Positions 33,568 through 42,531 are shown, counted from the first letter of the stretch. The stretch: 64,000 nucleotides of DNA from Henriciella aquimarina (GCF_002088975.1 NZ_NCST01000061.1:124001-188000); one strand, 5' to 3'. Made by a program: numbers and translations. The notes: generated by a model not told the origin, from the letters alone.

Positions 33568-35772
33568 ATGAAATCACTTTTCCTTGCGAGCACGGCTCTG
33601 GTCGTGCTGGGCGCCTGCGCCACTCAGGAAGTGGTCCCGCCGCCAGAAGCGAGCGACACCGCCGAGGCACCAGCAGAAACACCGGAGACAGAGGCCCCGG
33701 CAAGGGAAGTGGAAACGACATCGCGCGATGACTGGGGGACCTTCGGTCTCGATCTCGCTTCGATGAAGGACAGCGTCGAGCCGGGCGATGACTTCTTCGA
33801 CTATGTCAACGGCACCTGGTTCGACAATTTCGAGATCCCGGCAGACCGGACCTCCTATGGCTCGTTCACCCTGCTGCGCGAGAAATCCGAGCAGCGCGTC
33901 CGCTTCATCATCGATGACCTGGCGGCTGAAAAGCCTGACCCGTCTACTCTGAAGGGCAAGGTTGCGGCCTATTACAATGCCTATCTCGATACCGAGACCA
34001 TCAATGAGAAGGGGCTTGCCCCGGCTCAGCCCTATCTCAACGATATCGCTGATGTCGAAACACGTGAGGGACTGGCCAACATCTTCTCGCGCCCGGGCTT
34101 CGCGTCGCCTGTGGCCGGCTGGGTCGATGTCGATTCAAAGGCGCCCGACAGCTATATCTTCTATGTCACCCAGGCCGGTCTCGGCCTGCCCGACCGGGAC
34201 ATGTATCTTGAGGATACCAAGAAGAACCTCGAATACCGGGAAGCCTACAAGGATTACCTCGCCCTGCTTCTCGAAAAGGCCGGTTATCCCGAGCCGGAAG
34301 GCTGGGCCGAGCGTGTCTATAACCTTGAGGAAAAGATTGCGCGTGCGCAGTGGGACCGCACGGTCAGCCGCAACCGGAACCTGACCTATAACAAGCTCTC
34401 TAGGGAAGAGCTCGTGGCGCTTGAACCCGACTTCCCGGTCGCCGCCCTGCTTGAAGACCTTGGGCTTGGCGATCAGGAGAGCTTCGTCGTGCGCCAATTC
34501 GCCCCGACGCCCGAAGAGATCGAGGCGTATGGCCTCAGCGAGGACCAGCTTTCCGAGATTTCCGGTGGCGGGATTGCTGGCCTGCTCGATCTGATGGCGA
34601 ATGAGAGCCTTGAGGACTGGAAGGCCTATTCGGCGGCGCACTTCCTCTCGAACCGCGCCGATGTCCTTCCGGCCGAGATCGACGACGCCTCCTTCGAGCT
34701 TTATGGCAAGCTACTGAACGGGCAGGAAGAGCAGCGCGAACGCTGGAAGCGCGGTGTCCAGGCCGTCGAGGGCGCGCTCGGAGAAGCCGTCGGCAAGGTC
34801 TATGCGGAGCGCTACTTCCCGCCGGAGAACAAGGCAGAGATGGACGAGCTTGTCTCGAACCTGCGCAAGGCCCTCTCCGACAATCTTCATGACATCGACT
34901 GGATGAGTGAGGACACCAAGCCGGAAGCCTACAAGAAGCTCGACAAGTTCACGCCGAAGATCGGGTATACGGAAAAGTTCGAGACCTATGACGACTTCCA
35001 GGTCACCGACGATGCCTTCGCAAACGATATGGAGGCCAATCGCTGGGCCTATCAGGACATGATCGACCAGCTGGGCGGGCCGATCGACGAGACAGAGTGG
35101 TTCATGCTGCCGCAGACGGTGAACGCCTATTATTCGCCGAACCGCAACGAGATCGTCTTCCCGGCCGCCATCCTGCAACCGCCTTTCTTCAATATCAGCG
35201 CCGATCCGGCCATCAATTACGGCGCTATTGGCGGCGTGATCGGCCACGAAATGGGGCACGGCTTCGATGATCAGGGCGCCAAGTCAGATGGGGACGGCCT
35301 GCTGCGCAACTGGTGGAGCGAAGAAGACGAGAGGGCTTTCAAGGCGCTTACCGATGCCCTCGTCGACCAGTATGAAGCCTATTGTCCGATCGACGACGGC
35401 GAGACCTGCGTGAATGGACGCCTGACCCTCGGCGAGAATATCGGTGACCTTGGCGGCCTCTCCATGGCTTACAAGGCCTACAAGATGAGCCTCGACGAGA
35501 ATAATGACGGCACCATCAGCGAGGATGAGGAGGCCCCCGTTCTCGGCGGCTATACAGGCGACCAGCGTTTCTTCATGGCCTGGGCGCAGGTCTGGCGGTC
35601 GAAGTATCGCGACGATGCGCTGCGTCAGCAGCTCCTGACCGATCCACATTCTCCGCCTTATTACCGCGTCAACGGCATCGTGCGGAACTTCGACGAATGG
35701 TATGAGGCCTTCGACGTCACGAAAGAAGATGACCTTTACCTGCCGCCGGAAGAGCGCATCCGCATCTGGTAA
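33568..35772 (+). CDS. pepO: M13-family zinc metallopeptidase, lipoprotein (PepO/neprilysin-like)
   Basis: The 734-residue protein has a lipobox VLGACA near residue 17, then a linker rich in Glu, Ala and Pro (ASDTAEAPAETPETEAPA), followed by a typical M13 fold. The zinc site is HEMGH at 560-564 with E623 in GENIGDLGG (D627), and NAYYSPNRNEIVFPAAILQ lies before. The C-terminal active-site helper FFMAWAQVWRSKYRDDALRQQLLTDPHSPPYYRVNG is complete. It is an oligopeptidase outside the cytoplasm. It is a single-gene unit with a clear terminator behind it. The start is ATG 33568. Confidence 0.93.
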   Translation: MKSLFLASTALVVLGACATQEVVPPPEASDTAEAPAETPETEAPAREVETTSRDDWGTFGLDLASMKDSVEPGDDFFDYVNGTWFDNFEIPADRTSYGSFTLLREKSEQRVRFIIDDLAAEKPDPSTLKGKVAAYYNAYLDTETINEKGLAPAQPYLNDIADVETREGLANIFSRPGFASPVAGWVDVDSKAPDSYIFYVTQAGLGLPDRDMYLEDTKKNLEYREAYKDYLALLLEKAGYPEPEGWAERVYNLEEKIARAQWDRTVSRNRNLTYNKLSREELVALEPDFPVAALLEDLGLGDQESFVVRQFAPTPEEIEAYGLSEDQLSEISGGGIAGLLDLMANESLEDWKAYSAAHFLSNRADVLPAEIDDASFELYGKLLNGQEEQRERWKRGVQAVEGALGEAVGKVYAERYFPPENKAEMDELVSNLRKALSDNLHDIDWMSEDTKPEAYKKLDKFTPKIGYTEKFETYDDFQVTDDAFANDMEANRWAYQDMIDQLGGPIDETEWFMLPQTVNAYYSPNRNEIVFPAAILQPPFFNISADPAINYGAIGGVIGHEMGHGFDDQGAKSDGDGLLRNWWSEEDERAFKALTDALVDQYEAYCPIDDGETCVNGRLTLGENIGDLGGLSMAYKAYKMSLDENNDGTISEDEEAPVLGGYTGDQRFFMAWAQVWRSKYRDDALRQQLLTDPHSPPYYRVNGIVRNFDEWYEAFDVTKEDDLYLPPEERIRIW

Positions 35773-35800
35773 AGCGGAACCTCAGGACACAAGACAGAGA

Positions 35801-35829
35801 GAGGCGGGGTGCAGGCCCGCCTCTTTTTT
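35801..35829 (+). terminator. Rho-independent terminator after the M13 peptidase gene
   Basis: GAGGCGGG (35801-35808) pairs with CCCGCCTC (35816-35823), followed by six T residues (35824-35829). It sits 29 bases past the stop codon. Confidence 0.88.
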
Positions 35830-35934
35830 GTGTTTCCTCCGGGGGCGGCACACTTTTTGGCGCGCAGCTCTTCACAAGCCGCTGTCTTTGGCGTCTTCTC
35901 TACACAAGAGGGGTCTGGTGAAGGGCATGACATC

Positions 35935-36294
35935 ATGCCGATGCCGAAGGCAGTTAAGCAGTATTTCGCGCAGCTCGACGGCGCCATGAAGCCTGTCGCC
36001 CTGGCGCTGAGCGAAGCTATCTATCGCCAGGGGCCATCCCTCAAGGCGACGCTGGCCTGGGGCAGCCCGTGCTGGTCGGGCCATCAACGTGTCCTCTCGG
36101 TCATCGCGCACAGGCATCATTGCAACCTCCAGCTCTGGTCAGGCGTGCAGCTGGCGCCGCATTATCTCGGCCGTATCGAGGGCACGGGAAAAATGCACCG
36201 TCATGTGAAGGTCAGACAGGTTTCAGACATCGATGACGAACTGATCGACATTATCGACCGGGCCATCCTGATGGATCAGGAAGCATTCCTGTAA
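35935..36294 (+). CDS. DUF1801 domain-containing protein (YdhG-like)
   Basis: The 119-residue protein matches the DUF1801/YdhG fold: PKAVKQYFAQLDGAMKPVALALSEAIYRQGPSLKATLAWGSPCWSGHQRVLSVIAHRHHCNLQLWSG, ending with HVKVRQVSDIDDELIDIIDRAI. The function of the family is unknown; related proteins occur beside iron-related or stress genes. I use ATG 35935, which fits the family start; the frame is open another 126 bases upstream but that part runs back over the terminator. No strong ribosome site is seen. Confidence 0.8.
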   Translation: MPMPKAVKQYFAQLDGAMKPVALALSEAIYRQGPSLKATLAWGSPCWSGHQRVLSVIAHRHHCNLQLWSGVQLAPHYLGRIEGTGKMHRHVKVRQVSDIDDELIDIIDRAILMDQEAFL

Positions 36295-36315
36295 CGCTGA
36301 CGGAAATTGGCGCGC

Positions 36316-36636
36316 TCAGGCGGTGTTGTCCTGCTGGACCAGGGCCATGCCTGCAAGATGAGCCGTGGCCACGGCGGCCGCGCCGGCCAGGGTCGTCACG
36401 CCGAGCTTTTCGAACAGCCGGCGTTTAAAGGTATCGACGGTGTGCATGGAGACTTCCATGCGGGTCGCGATCTCCCGGAGGGGAATCTCCTCCAGGATGA
36501 GGGTGAGCGTCTGGATCTCACGCGCGGAAAGACCGAAGTCGCCTTCCCGAAACACGCGAACGGGAGAGAAGCTGAACTTGCCGAGCTTGCAGCGTGGCTG
36601 CAGCCCGGAGGCGCGGTTGGACGTGTCAGACGGCAT
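36316..36636 (-). CDS. Small LuxR-type DNA-binding protein
   Basis: The 106-residue protein is mainly a LuxR/FixJ-type helix-turn-helix (LSAREIQTLTLILEEIPLREIATRMEVSMHTVDTFKRRLFEKLGV, about residues 36-80), with a short basic N-terminus and a hydrophobic Ala-rich tail (TTLAGAAAVATAHLAGMALVQQ). It lacks a receiver or ligand domain, so it is a stand-alone HTH. It faces away from the membrane-bound regulator gene across 290 bp of AT-rich DNA that contains a hairpin in its own leader. Targets unknown. Confidence 0.82.
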   Translation of the reverse strand: MPSDTSNRASGLQPRCKLGKFSFSPVRVFREGDFGLSAREIQTLTLILEEIPLREIATRMEVSMHTVDTFKRRLFEKLGVTTLAGAAAVATAHLAGMALVQQDNTA

Positions 36637-36655
36637 GGCGTCAGTTCCTTGAGCA

Positions 36656-36692
36656 GAGAAACACAGCTGCTACGGCAGCTGGCTTGTTTCTC
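36656..36692 (-). promoter_or_regulatory. Leader hairpin of the LuxR-type gene
   Basis: Outer arms GAGAAAC (36656-36662) and GTTTCTC (36686-36692) and inner arms CAGCTGC (36664-36670) and GCAGCTG (36675-36681) form one perfect-arm hairpin with a TACG tetraloop. On the minus strand it lies 20 bp upstream of the ATG at 36636. It may be an RNA structure in the 5' leader or a protein site. Confidence 0.5.
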
Positions 36693-36850
36693 TCCTGCCT
36701 AAGGAAATGTAGCCTCATATGTCAGTGTCTTACCGTTACATGGACATTTGGCGCCTCAGGGGCTGATGTAACAGTCGTTTTTCGCCAAAAAAATTTATTT
36801 TAATTCAGTGTTCTGATGAATTCCGGATGGAGTCGAACTTCCGGCTGTCC

Positions 36851-36892
36851 CGGAATTCCGTTACACAGGGTTTCAGGCGGGTATCACGTGAT
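36851..36892. promoter_or_regulatory. Two perfect palindromes upstream of the membrane regulator gene
   Basis: CGGAATTCCG (36851-36860) and ATCACGTGAT (36883-36892) are each 10-bp perfect palindromes, the second with a CGTGA repeat right after it. They lie 35-75 bases before the GTG start at 36927. Together with the AT-rich block 36786-36806 (around AAAAAATTTATTTTAATT) this is the likely control region of that gene. Confidence 0.35.
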
Positions 36893-36926
36893 TGCGTGAC
36901 ATTGCAGCCGGAATGGGTGGGCTTTT

Positions 36927-38654
36927 GTGACACCGGGACGAAACGAGATCGAGCAACAGCTTGCACGGATTCTGCGGTCGCAGAAGTTCGTCTCGTCTCC
37001 GCGCATGAGTGAGTTGCTGGCCTATCTGGTCAAGGCGGTCCTGGATGGCGAAGGCGAGAAACTCAAGGGCTACGCCATTGGTGTGGATGTCTTCGACCGC
37101 CCGGAGGATTTCGACCCATCGACAGACTCAATTGTGCGGGTCCAGACCGGGCGCTTGCGCCGGCTTCTCGACGAGCACTATCTCGGCGACGGGGCACATG
37201 ATCCCGTCCGGATCACGATCAAGAAGGGCCAGTACGCGCCCACATTCGCCTATCGTCCGGTCCCCTCGGTCGCCGAGGCGGGGCCGGGAGATGAGGGGCC
37301 TGCTGCCGGGCGCCAGGCGGTCCTGCCTGCGGGCTACTGGATCGCTGTGTCTGCCGTCGGTGTCATCCTGCTCGCCGTGCTCTTTACTGCGGTGCTGTCT
37401 AACAATTTCCTGCGGAATCCGGACCGCGCGCAGAGTGAGGTTTCTGTGCCAGGCAATGAAGATGCCATCACCGTTGCCGTCCTGCCGCTCAAGGAGTCCG
37501 GTCATACCTTTACCGACAGTTTTCTTGCAGACGGCATCACCGATGAGCTGATCCGGGCGCTCAGCCGTATTCCCACGATCGACGTGGTGACCCGTACCTC
37601 GGCCTCCGGGGAGACGAGGGACAGTCTCGATGCCGATTATGTGCTCGAAGGCAGCCTGCAGCGCGTGGAGGGACGTTTCCGGGTCAATGTCCAGCTGACC
37701 GCACTGACAACGGGGCGTACGATCTGGGCGGAAGACTATGAAAGACGCGACGCCGATATTTTCGACGTGCAGGATGAAATCGTCCTGGCGCTCGCCTCGG
37801 AGCTTCGCCCGCAGCTGCTCGGGGCAGCCAGCGAAGCCCTTTCGAACAAGCCGACAGACGAGCAGACGGCCTGGGAGCTTTACCTACAGGCAATGTGGAC
37901 GCCGGGCGTCGCGGTCAACAGTCAGGCATGGGAAGTGGAGCGGGCGGCTCTCGCCGAACAGGCGATTGCCCTGCAGCCGGATTTCGGGCCGGCGCATGCC
38001 ATTCTTGCGGAGAAATATGCCTATCTTGCCAATATGGTGCCGGAACTCGATACGCCGGACCGCGCGCAGGAAGCGGCCCTGCATGCGCGCCGCGCGATAG
38101 AGCTGGCGCCTGAAGATGCCGATGCGCTGTTCGGGGCGGCCATGTATTACTGGCATGCGGGCAATTTTGACCGGGCCGATGCCTATCTGGACCGTCTGCT
38201 GGAGCTGGATCCGAGCCACCCTATGGCCCGCTTCATGAGCTATTCTGCGCGATATACCTGCAGCCGCACGCCCCGGCAGGTCATCGACAGGATGATCGCC
38301 TATGACCGTTCGCTATCGCCGGACAATCCGGTGCGCTGGGTCGTGCTGACCTGGATCGCGCAATCGCATCTGAACAATGGGGACTATCAGCTGGCGGCCG
38401 AGTATGCCGAGACATCCACGCGCATCTTCCGGACGCCGGATTCCGTCTATCGGCTGGCCACGGCGCTGGTTCAGATAGGCGAGACCGGACAGGCTTATGA
38501 TGCGTTTCTCGCGCAGAAGGAGTTCTGGCCGGACCTCGATCCGCATCACTATGCCAGCACCGTTGTGGCAAGACGGTGTGAAGGTGAGGCATTGAAGGAT
38601 GAGCTCGTTGCCCTCTATCAGGCGATGGCCGATGCCGTCGAGCAGCCAGCCTGA
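36927..38654 (+). CDS. Membrane-bound winged-helix regulator with TolB-like and TPR domains
   Basis: The 575-residue protein combines an N-terminal winged-helix-like domain of the CadC/adenylate-cyclase-associated type (residues 6-110: RILRSQKFVSSPRMSELLAYLV, FDPSTDSIVRVQTGRLRRLL), one membrane helix (137-157), a TolB N-terminal or FlgO-like domain (180-310: ITVAVLPLKESGHTFTDSFLADGITDELIRALS, YVLEGSLQRVEGRFRVNVQLTA), and TPR-like repeats to the end. DNA-binding part in the cytoplasm and sensing part outside is the inferred layout. The start is GTG 36927. The tiny gene after it makes an exported protein. The target genes are unknown. Confidence 0.85.
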   Translation: MTPGRNEIEQQLARILRSQKFVSSPRMSELLAYLVKAVLDGEGEKLKGYAIGVDVFDRPEDFDPSTDSIVRVQTGRLRRLLDEHYLGDGAHDPVRITIKKGQYAPTFAYRPVPSVAEAGPGDEGPAAGRQAVLPAGYWIAVSAVGVILLAVLFTAVLSNNFLRNPDRAQSEVSVPGNEDAITVAVLPLKESGHTFTDSFLADGITDELIRALSRIPTIDVVTRTSASGETRDSLDADYVLEGSLQRVEGRFRVNVQLTALTTGRTIWAEDYERRDADIFDVQDEIVLALASELRPQLLGAASEALSNKPTDEQTAWELYLQAMWTPGVAVNSQAWEVERAALAEQAIALQPDFGPAHAILAEKYAYLANMVPELDTPDRAQEAALHARRAIELAPEDADALFGAAMYYWHAGNFDRADAYLDRLLELDPSHPMARFMSYSARYTCSRTPRQVIDRMIAYDRSLSPDNPVRWVVLTWIAQSHLNNGDYQLAAEYAETSTRIFRTPDSVYRLATALVQIGETGQAYDAFLAQKEFWPDLDPHHYASTVVARRCEGEALKDELVALYQAMADAVEQPA

Positions 38655-38668
38655 GGAGGTTTGTGTCC

Positions 38669-39022
38669 ATGCGTCATGTCTTGTGGCTTGCTGCCATTCC
38701 GTTTCTTGTCCCGCCGCTCGCTGCACAGGCGCAGGGCCAGGCCAATGACACGCTGCGCCACGTCCTCAACCGAGGAGCCGTCATTACCGCCCAGGGCTTC
38801 ACCATACCGATGACCTTCGAGGAGGACGGCACCTATCATGGCCAGGCGGCGGATGCCGAATTCGAAGGGACGTGGCGGGTGAATGACGACCGGCTCTGTA
38901 CCGCCTCGTTGATGTCGCAAACGGAAACCTGTGTGACCTATCCGCCGGGAAGACGGCCGGGCGATGTCTTCGATGTCGTCAGCCCCACGCTTGGCCGTAT
39001 GAGCGTCCGGATCAACGAGTGA
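38669..39022 (+). CDS. Small exported protein, unknown function
   Basis: The 117-residue protein has a signal peptide (RHVLWLAAIPFLVPPLAAQAQGQA) and then about 90 residues with a lipocalin/avidin-like beta look: DTLRHVLNRGAVITAQGFTIPMTFEEDGTYHGQ, then FEGTWRVNDDRLCTASLMSQTETCVTYPPG with two cysteines. I choose ATG 38669, nine bases after a perfect AGGAGG (38654-38659), over the GTG at 38663, which is too close. It lies 14 bp after the regulator gene, so it is very probably its partner. I do not recognise the family. Confidence 0.7.
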   Translation: MRHVLWLAAIPFLVPPLAAQAQGQANDTLRHVLNRGAVITAQGFTIPMTFEEDGTYHGQAADAEFEGTWRVNDDRLCTASLMSQTETCVTYPPGRRPGDVFDVVSPTLGRMSVRINE

Positions 39023-39115
39023 TCCGCTATCTCGGCCCTGTAAGACCTTGACGCTGCGAGATCTGAGGCGCACATCTTCGCACACGCAACATTCGATAAA
39101 GCCCAGGAGGAAAAT

Positions 39116-40294
39116 ATGGCTGAGGATCCCGTCGTAATTGTTGGTATGTCACGCACCCCGATGGGAGGCCTGCTGGGTGATCTTGCGAGCCTGTCCGCAA
39201 ATGAGCTGGGTGCGATTGCGGTGAAGGCCGCTTCCGAGGAAGCCAAGCTCAAGCCGGATGAAGTCAACGAAATCATCATGGGCAACTGTCTCCCGGCCGG
39301 TCAGGGCCAGGCGCCGGCGCGCCAGGCCGCGATCAAGGCCGGCCTCGACCAGCACACCGAAGCGACCACCATCAACAAGATGTGCGGCTCCGGCCTGCAG
39401 GCGGCTGTCATGGGCTGGAACGCCATCCAGTCCGGCAATGCCAGCATCGTGGTGAGCGGCGGCATGGAATCGATGACCAATGCGCCGCACCTGGTCGATA
39501 TGCGCAAGGGCCACAAGTACGGGCCGTCGACCATGCGCGATCACATGGCCACCGATGGGCTTGAAGACGCTTATGAGAACAAGGCGATGGGCGTTTTCGC
39601 CGACATGATCGCCCAGGAATACCAGTTCACTCGCGAACAGCAGGACGCCTATGCGCTCGAGACGCTGAGCCGCGCCCAGAAGGCGACCGAAGGCGGCAAG
39701 TTCAAGCGCGAGATCGTGCCGGTCACCATGCAGACCCGCAAGGGCGACGTCACCGTCGACACCGATGAGCTGCCGCGCACCGCGCGCCCCGACAAGATCC
39801 CGTCCCTGAAGCCGGCCTTCAGCAAGGATGGCACCGTGACGGCTGCCAATGCTTCGGCAATTTCCGACGGCGCTGCGGCCCTGGTCCTGATGAAGCAGTC
39901 GGAAGCCGAGAAGCGCGGCCTCAAGCCGATCGCGAAGATCGTGTCCTCTTCCAGCCACGCCCATGAGCCGAAATACTTCACAACGGCCCCTGTCCCGGCG
40001 ATGAAGAAGGCGCTCGAAAAGGCCGGCTGGAAAAAGGAAGATGTCGATCTCTGGGAAATCAATGAGGCCTTCGCCGTCGTCCCGATGATCGCGATGAAGG
40101 AATTCGGTCTCTCCCACGACATCGTCAACGTGCACGGCGGCGCTTGTGCCATGGGTCACCCGATCGGGGCCTCCGGCGCCCGCATCCTTGTGACGCTGCT
40201 TGGCGCCATGGAAGACCGTGACGTGAAGAAGGGCGTTGCCTCGCTCTGCATCGGTGGCGGTGAAGGCATCGCCATGTGCGTGGAGCGGGTCTAG
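39116..40294 (+). CDS. Acetyl-CoA acetyltransferase (thiolase)
   Basis: The 392-residue thiolase condenses or cleaves acetyl-CoA units. It has the acylated Cys90 in NKMCGSGLQAA, the second-domain NEAFAVVPMIAMKE, HGGACAMGHPIGASGARILVT and the second catalytic Cys in SLCIGGGEGIAMCVERV. That set fits biosynthetic PhaA/AtoB type enzymes. AGGAGG lies just before ATG 39116. The gene stands with a DUF2332 gene behind it. A role in poly-hydroxyalkanoate, ketone-body or fatty acid metabolism cannot be decided from sequence alone. Confidence 0.93.
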   Translation: MAEDPVVIVGMSRTPMGGLLGDLASLSANELGAIAVKAASEEAKLKPDEVNEIIMGNCLPAGQGQAPARQAAIKAGLDQHTEATTINKMCGSGLQAAVMGWNAIQSGNASIVVSGGMESMTNAPHLVDMRKGHKYGPSTMRDHMATDGLEDAYENKAMGVFADMIAQEYQFTREQQDAYALETLSRAQKATEGGKFKREIVPVTMQTRKGDVTVDTDELPRTARPDKIPSLKPAFSKDGTVTAANASAISDGAAALVLMKQSEAEKRGLKPIAKIVSSSSHAHEPKYFTTAPVPAMKKALEKAGWKKEDVDLWEINEAFAVVPMIAMKEFGLSHDIVNVHGGACAMGHPIGASGARILVTLLGAMEDRDVKKGVASLCIGGGEGIAMCVERV

Positions 40295-40309
40295 GCGCGA
40301 GGCGCCCGC

Positions 40310-41389
40310 GTGGTGCAACAAAGAGCAGCCATTCCGGCCCACTTCCGCGAGCAGGCGAAGTGGTGCCGGGCGCTTGGCTCGCCCTTTACGGCAGATCTCT
40401 GTCTTGCCTTTGCAGACGATTTCGAGGCCGGCGGCATTGTCGCCGGCCTTGTTTCTGACTGGCCGACCAATCCGCGCAAGGATGCGCTGGCCCTGCGGCT
40501 GGCCGGATGTCTCCATCATGCTGTCCTGTCGGGGCGCGCGCCGGAGCTGGCGGCAGAATACCCCGACCAGCGCGAAGACTGGTCGATCAGGCAAGTCTGG
40601 CCGGTTGCGCGCGACTGGCTGGCGTCTGAAGGCGACTGGGTCTGCGCCTTCCTCAAGAGCCCGCCGCAGACCAATGAGACCCGGCGCTGCATCGCTCTTC
40701 TGCCGGGTTTTCTCGAACTGGCCGCCATCTATGATATGCCGATGCACCTGCTTGAGCTGGGCGCGAGTGCCGGGCTTAACCAGAACTGGGACCGCTACAG
40801 TTACACAGCGGAGACCTGGCAGCGTCCCGCGCCCTCGAAGAGCGATGTTCTGATCACCGCTGACTGGCAGCTCGGCCCGCCCGGGCACCTCGATGCCAGG
40901 CCGCAGGTCGCAAGCCGCGCAGCCTGTGATCTCTCGCCCTTCGATCTCTCCGACGCGGACGATGTGTTGCGGCTCAAATGCTATACGTGGGCTGACCAGA
41001 CCGAACGGCTTGCCCGGCTCGATGCGGCGGTCACGCTGGCGCAGAAGACCGGGATTGCCGTCGAGAAGGCCGATGCAGCGGACTGGCTGGTTCGCAGACT
41101 TGCCGAACGCCCGGCGCACGGGCTGACTGTGGTCTTTCACTCGGTTTTCCTGATCTATCCCCCGCGCGAGGTGATCGCATCGATCATGTCGATGGTCGCC
41201 GAGGCCGGGGCAACCGCCACGCCGGAAGCACCGCTGGCCTGGCTCTGTTTCGAGTCCGAAGCGCTGTTCGGCGGCAACCGGTCGTCTCCGTCCATGGAAA
41301 CCCGGCTGCAGACCTGGCCAAGCGGACAGGTGAAGACGCTCAACCGGTCGGACGGCCACGCCACCCGCATCATGCCGGCTGGCGGCTAG
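40310..41389 (+). CDS. DUF2332 family protein
   Basis: The 359-residue protein matches DUF2332: AHFREQAKWCRALGSPFTADLCLAFADDFEAGG at the start, LELGASAGLNQNWDRYSY in the middle (an SAM-methyltransferase-like glycine-rich turn), and FHSVFLIYPPREVIASIM with PLAWLCFESEA at the end. The family function is unknown; the glycine turn suggests a methyltransferase-like fold. Start GTG 40310 lies behind GCGAGG. It ends at a shared CTAG with the serine hydrolase gene facing it. It probably shares a transcript with the thiolase (15 bp gap). Confidence 0.85.
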   Translation: MVQQRAAIPAHFREQAKWCRALGSPFTADLCLAFADDFEAGGIVAGLVSDWPTNPRKDALALRLAGCLHHAVLSGRAPELAAEYPDQREDWSIRQVWPVARDWLASEGDWVCAFLKSPPQTNETRRCIALLPGFLELAAIYDMPMHLLELGASAGLNQNWDRYSYTAETWQRPAPSKSDVLITADWQLGPPGHLDARPQVASRAACDLSPFDLSDADDVLRLKCYTWADQTERLARLDAAVTLAQKTGIAVEKADAADWLVRRLAERPAHGLTVVFHSVFLIYPPREVIASIMSMVAEAGATATPEAPLAWLCFESEALFGGNRSSPSMETRLQTWPSGQVKTLNRSDGHATRIMPAGG

Positions 41390-42498
41390 CTATCCTCTGC
41401 AAGCTTCGTCTGGAGCTTTTCCAGCAGGATGCCCGTCGCGTCCTTGGCGGCATCGGAATACTCATTGGTGTTCACGATGATCACCGCATCGTGCGATGGC
41501 ACCAGGGCGATCCGTGACAGCCACATCGTGTTGGAGCCATTGTGCAGGTAGACCCGGCCAAGTTGTGGGTGATCGCTGACGGCCAGCCCCATCGCATAAT
41601 TGGCGGTTTCATCCGGCCAGGGCGCGAGAAGGTGGTCGCGCATGTCCGGCGTGATGAGTGTGCTGTCCTCATCAACGAACTGGAGGAGAAGGCGCGCATG
41701 TGACGCAAGCGGCACATGGGCCGTACCGGCGGGCCCAAGCGCTTCGGGATTGTCGGCGCTCTTCCCGCGCCCGACAGAGGAGCGCCAGCCGACAATGTTC
41801 CGGTTGTGGCCCTCAAGGCCTGTTTGCGGCGGGCCGAAGCCCCAGCCTTCCGACCAGCTCGCGCCCTCAGCGTCGAAGATGTAGGCCTTGATGGCGTCTT
41901 CCCAGCTCATCTCGATCAGCCGTTCGATCGCGGCGCCGGCCACGATATAATTGAGATTGCTGTACTCGAACGTTCCCGGTTCGCCAGCCGGGGGTTTTGT
42001 CAGCCGGCTCTCCACCGTGGCCAGACGCTGCTCACGGACGGGCGCGTCGTCATTGCGCCGGGCGAGCACCCAGATCGGACCGATCTGTCCAAGACCGGAG
42101 CGATGGGCAAAGAGGTCTTCAATCCTCGTATCCTGCCAGGCGGGATCCATCTCCTCAGCCATCTTCGGAAAGAGGTCGGGCAGGCTGTCGCCCCAGTCGG
42201 CAAGGCCGTCTTCGGCCAGCCGGGCATAGAGCAGGGCCGTTAGCGCCTTTGTATTCGAGCCGATATGCCAGGCGTCGGTCCTGGCCACAGGCGTGTCGGA
42301 GCCTTTCGAGACCGTCCCGGAGACGGCAATCGTGGGCTCCCTACCGACAATGGCCACCGCCGCGCCAAGTGCGATCAGGTCGTGGCTCTCGCGGGTCTCG
42401 TCGACGGCCTGCTTGAGCCAGGTTTCATCAACGGCCTGGGCGCGCGCGGCCACGCAGAGCCCGGCCGAAAGAATGATGGCAAGTACGGTCCTGACCAT
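41386..42498 (-). CDS. Exported serine hydrolase, beta-lactamase/penicillin-binding fold
   Basis: The 370-residue protein has a signal peptide (VRTVLAIILSAGLCVAARA) and the class C beta-lactamase/DD-peptidase fold: the catalytic SxxK with S81 and K84 (HIGSNTKALT), and the YxN-type Y179-S-N181 (EYSNLNYIVAG). The third motif should lie near YLHNGSNTMW. It acts outside the cytoplasm on an ester or peptide substrate that is unknown; such proteins are often esterases rather than beta-lactamases. It is the only gene on this strand before the Lrp gene. Confidence 0.88.
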   Translation of the reverse strand: MVRTVLAIILSAGLCVAARAQAVDETWLKQAVDETRESHDLIALGAAVAIVGREPTIAVSGTVSKGSDTPVARTDAWHIGSNTKALTALLYARLAEDGLADWGDSLPDLFPKMAEEMDPAWQDTRIEDLFAHRSGLGQIGPIWVLARRNDDAPVREQRLATVESRLTKPPAGEPGTFEYSNLNYIVAGAAIERLIEMSWEDAIKAYIFDAEGASWSEGWGFGPPQTGLEGHNRNIVGWRSSVGRGKSADNPEALGPAGTAHVPLASHARLLLQFVDEDSTLITPDMRDHLLAPWPDETANYAMGLAVSDHPQLGRVYLHNGSNTMWLSRIALVPSHDAVIIVNTNEYSDAAKDATGILLEKLQTKLAEDS

Positions 42499-42531
42499 GT
42501 CACCCCATCCAATCTTTTTTAGGTCTGAAAA

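Noticed and set aside
39041-39115. A TTGACG-like promoter before the thiolase
   Set aside because: No good -10 at the right distance, so not listed.
39149-41359. A 736-codon open frame on the minus strand over thiolase and DUF2332
   Set aside because: It spans two real plus-strand genes and their gap and shows no known motif.
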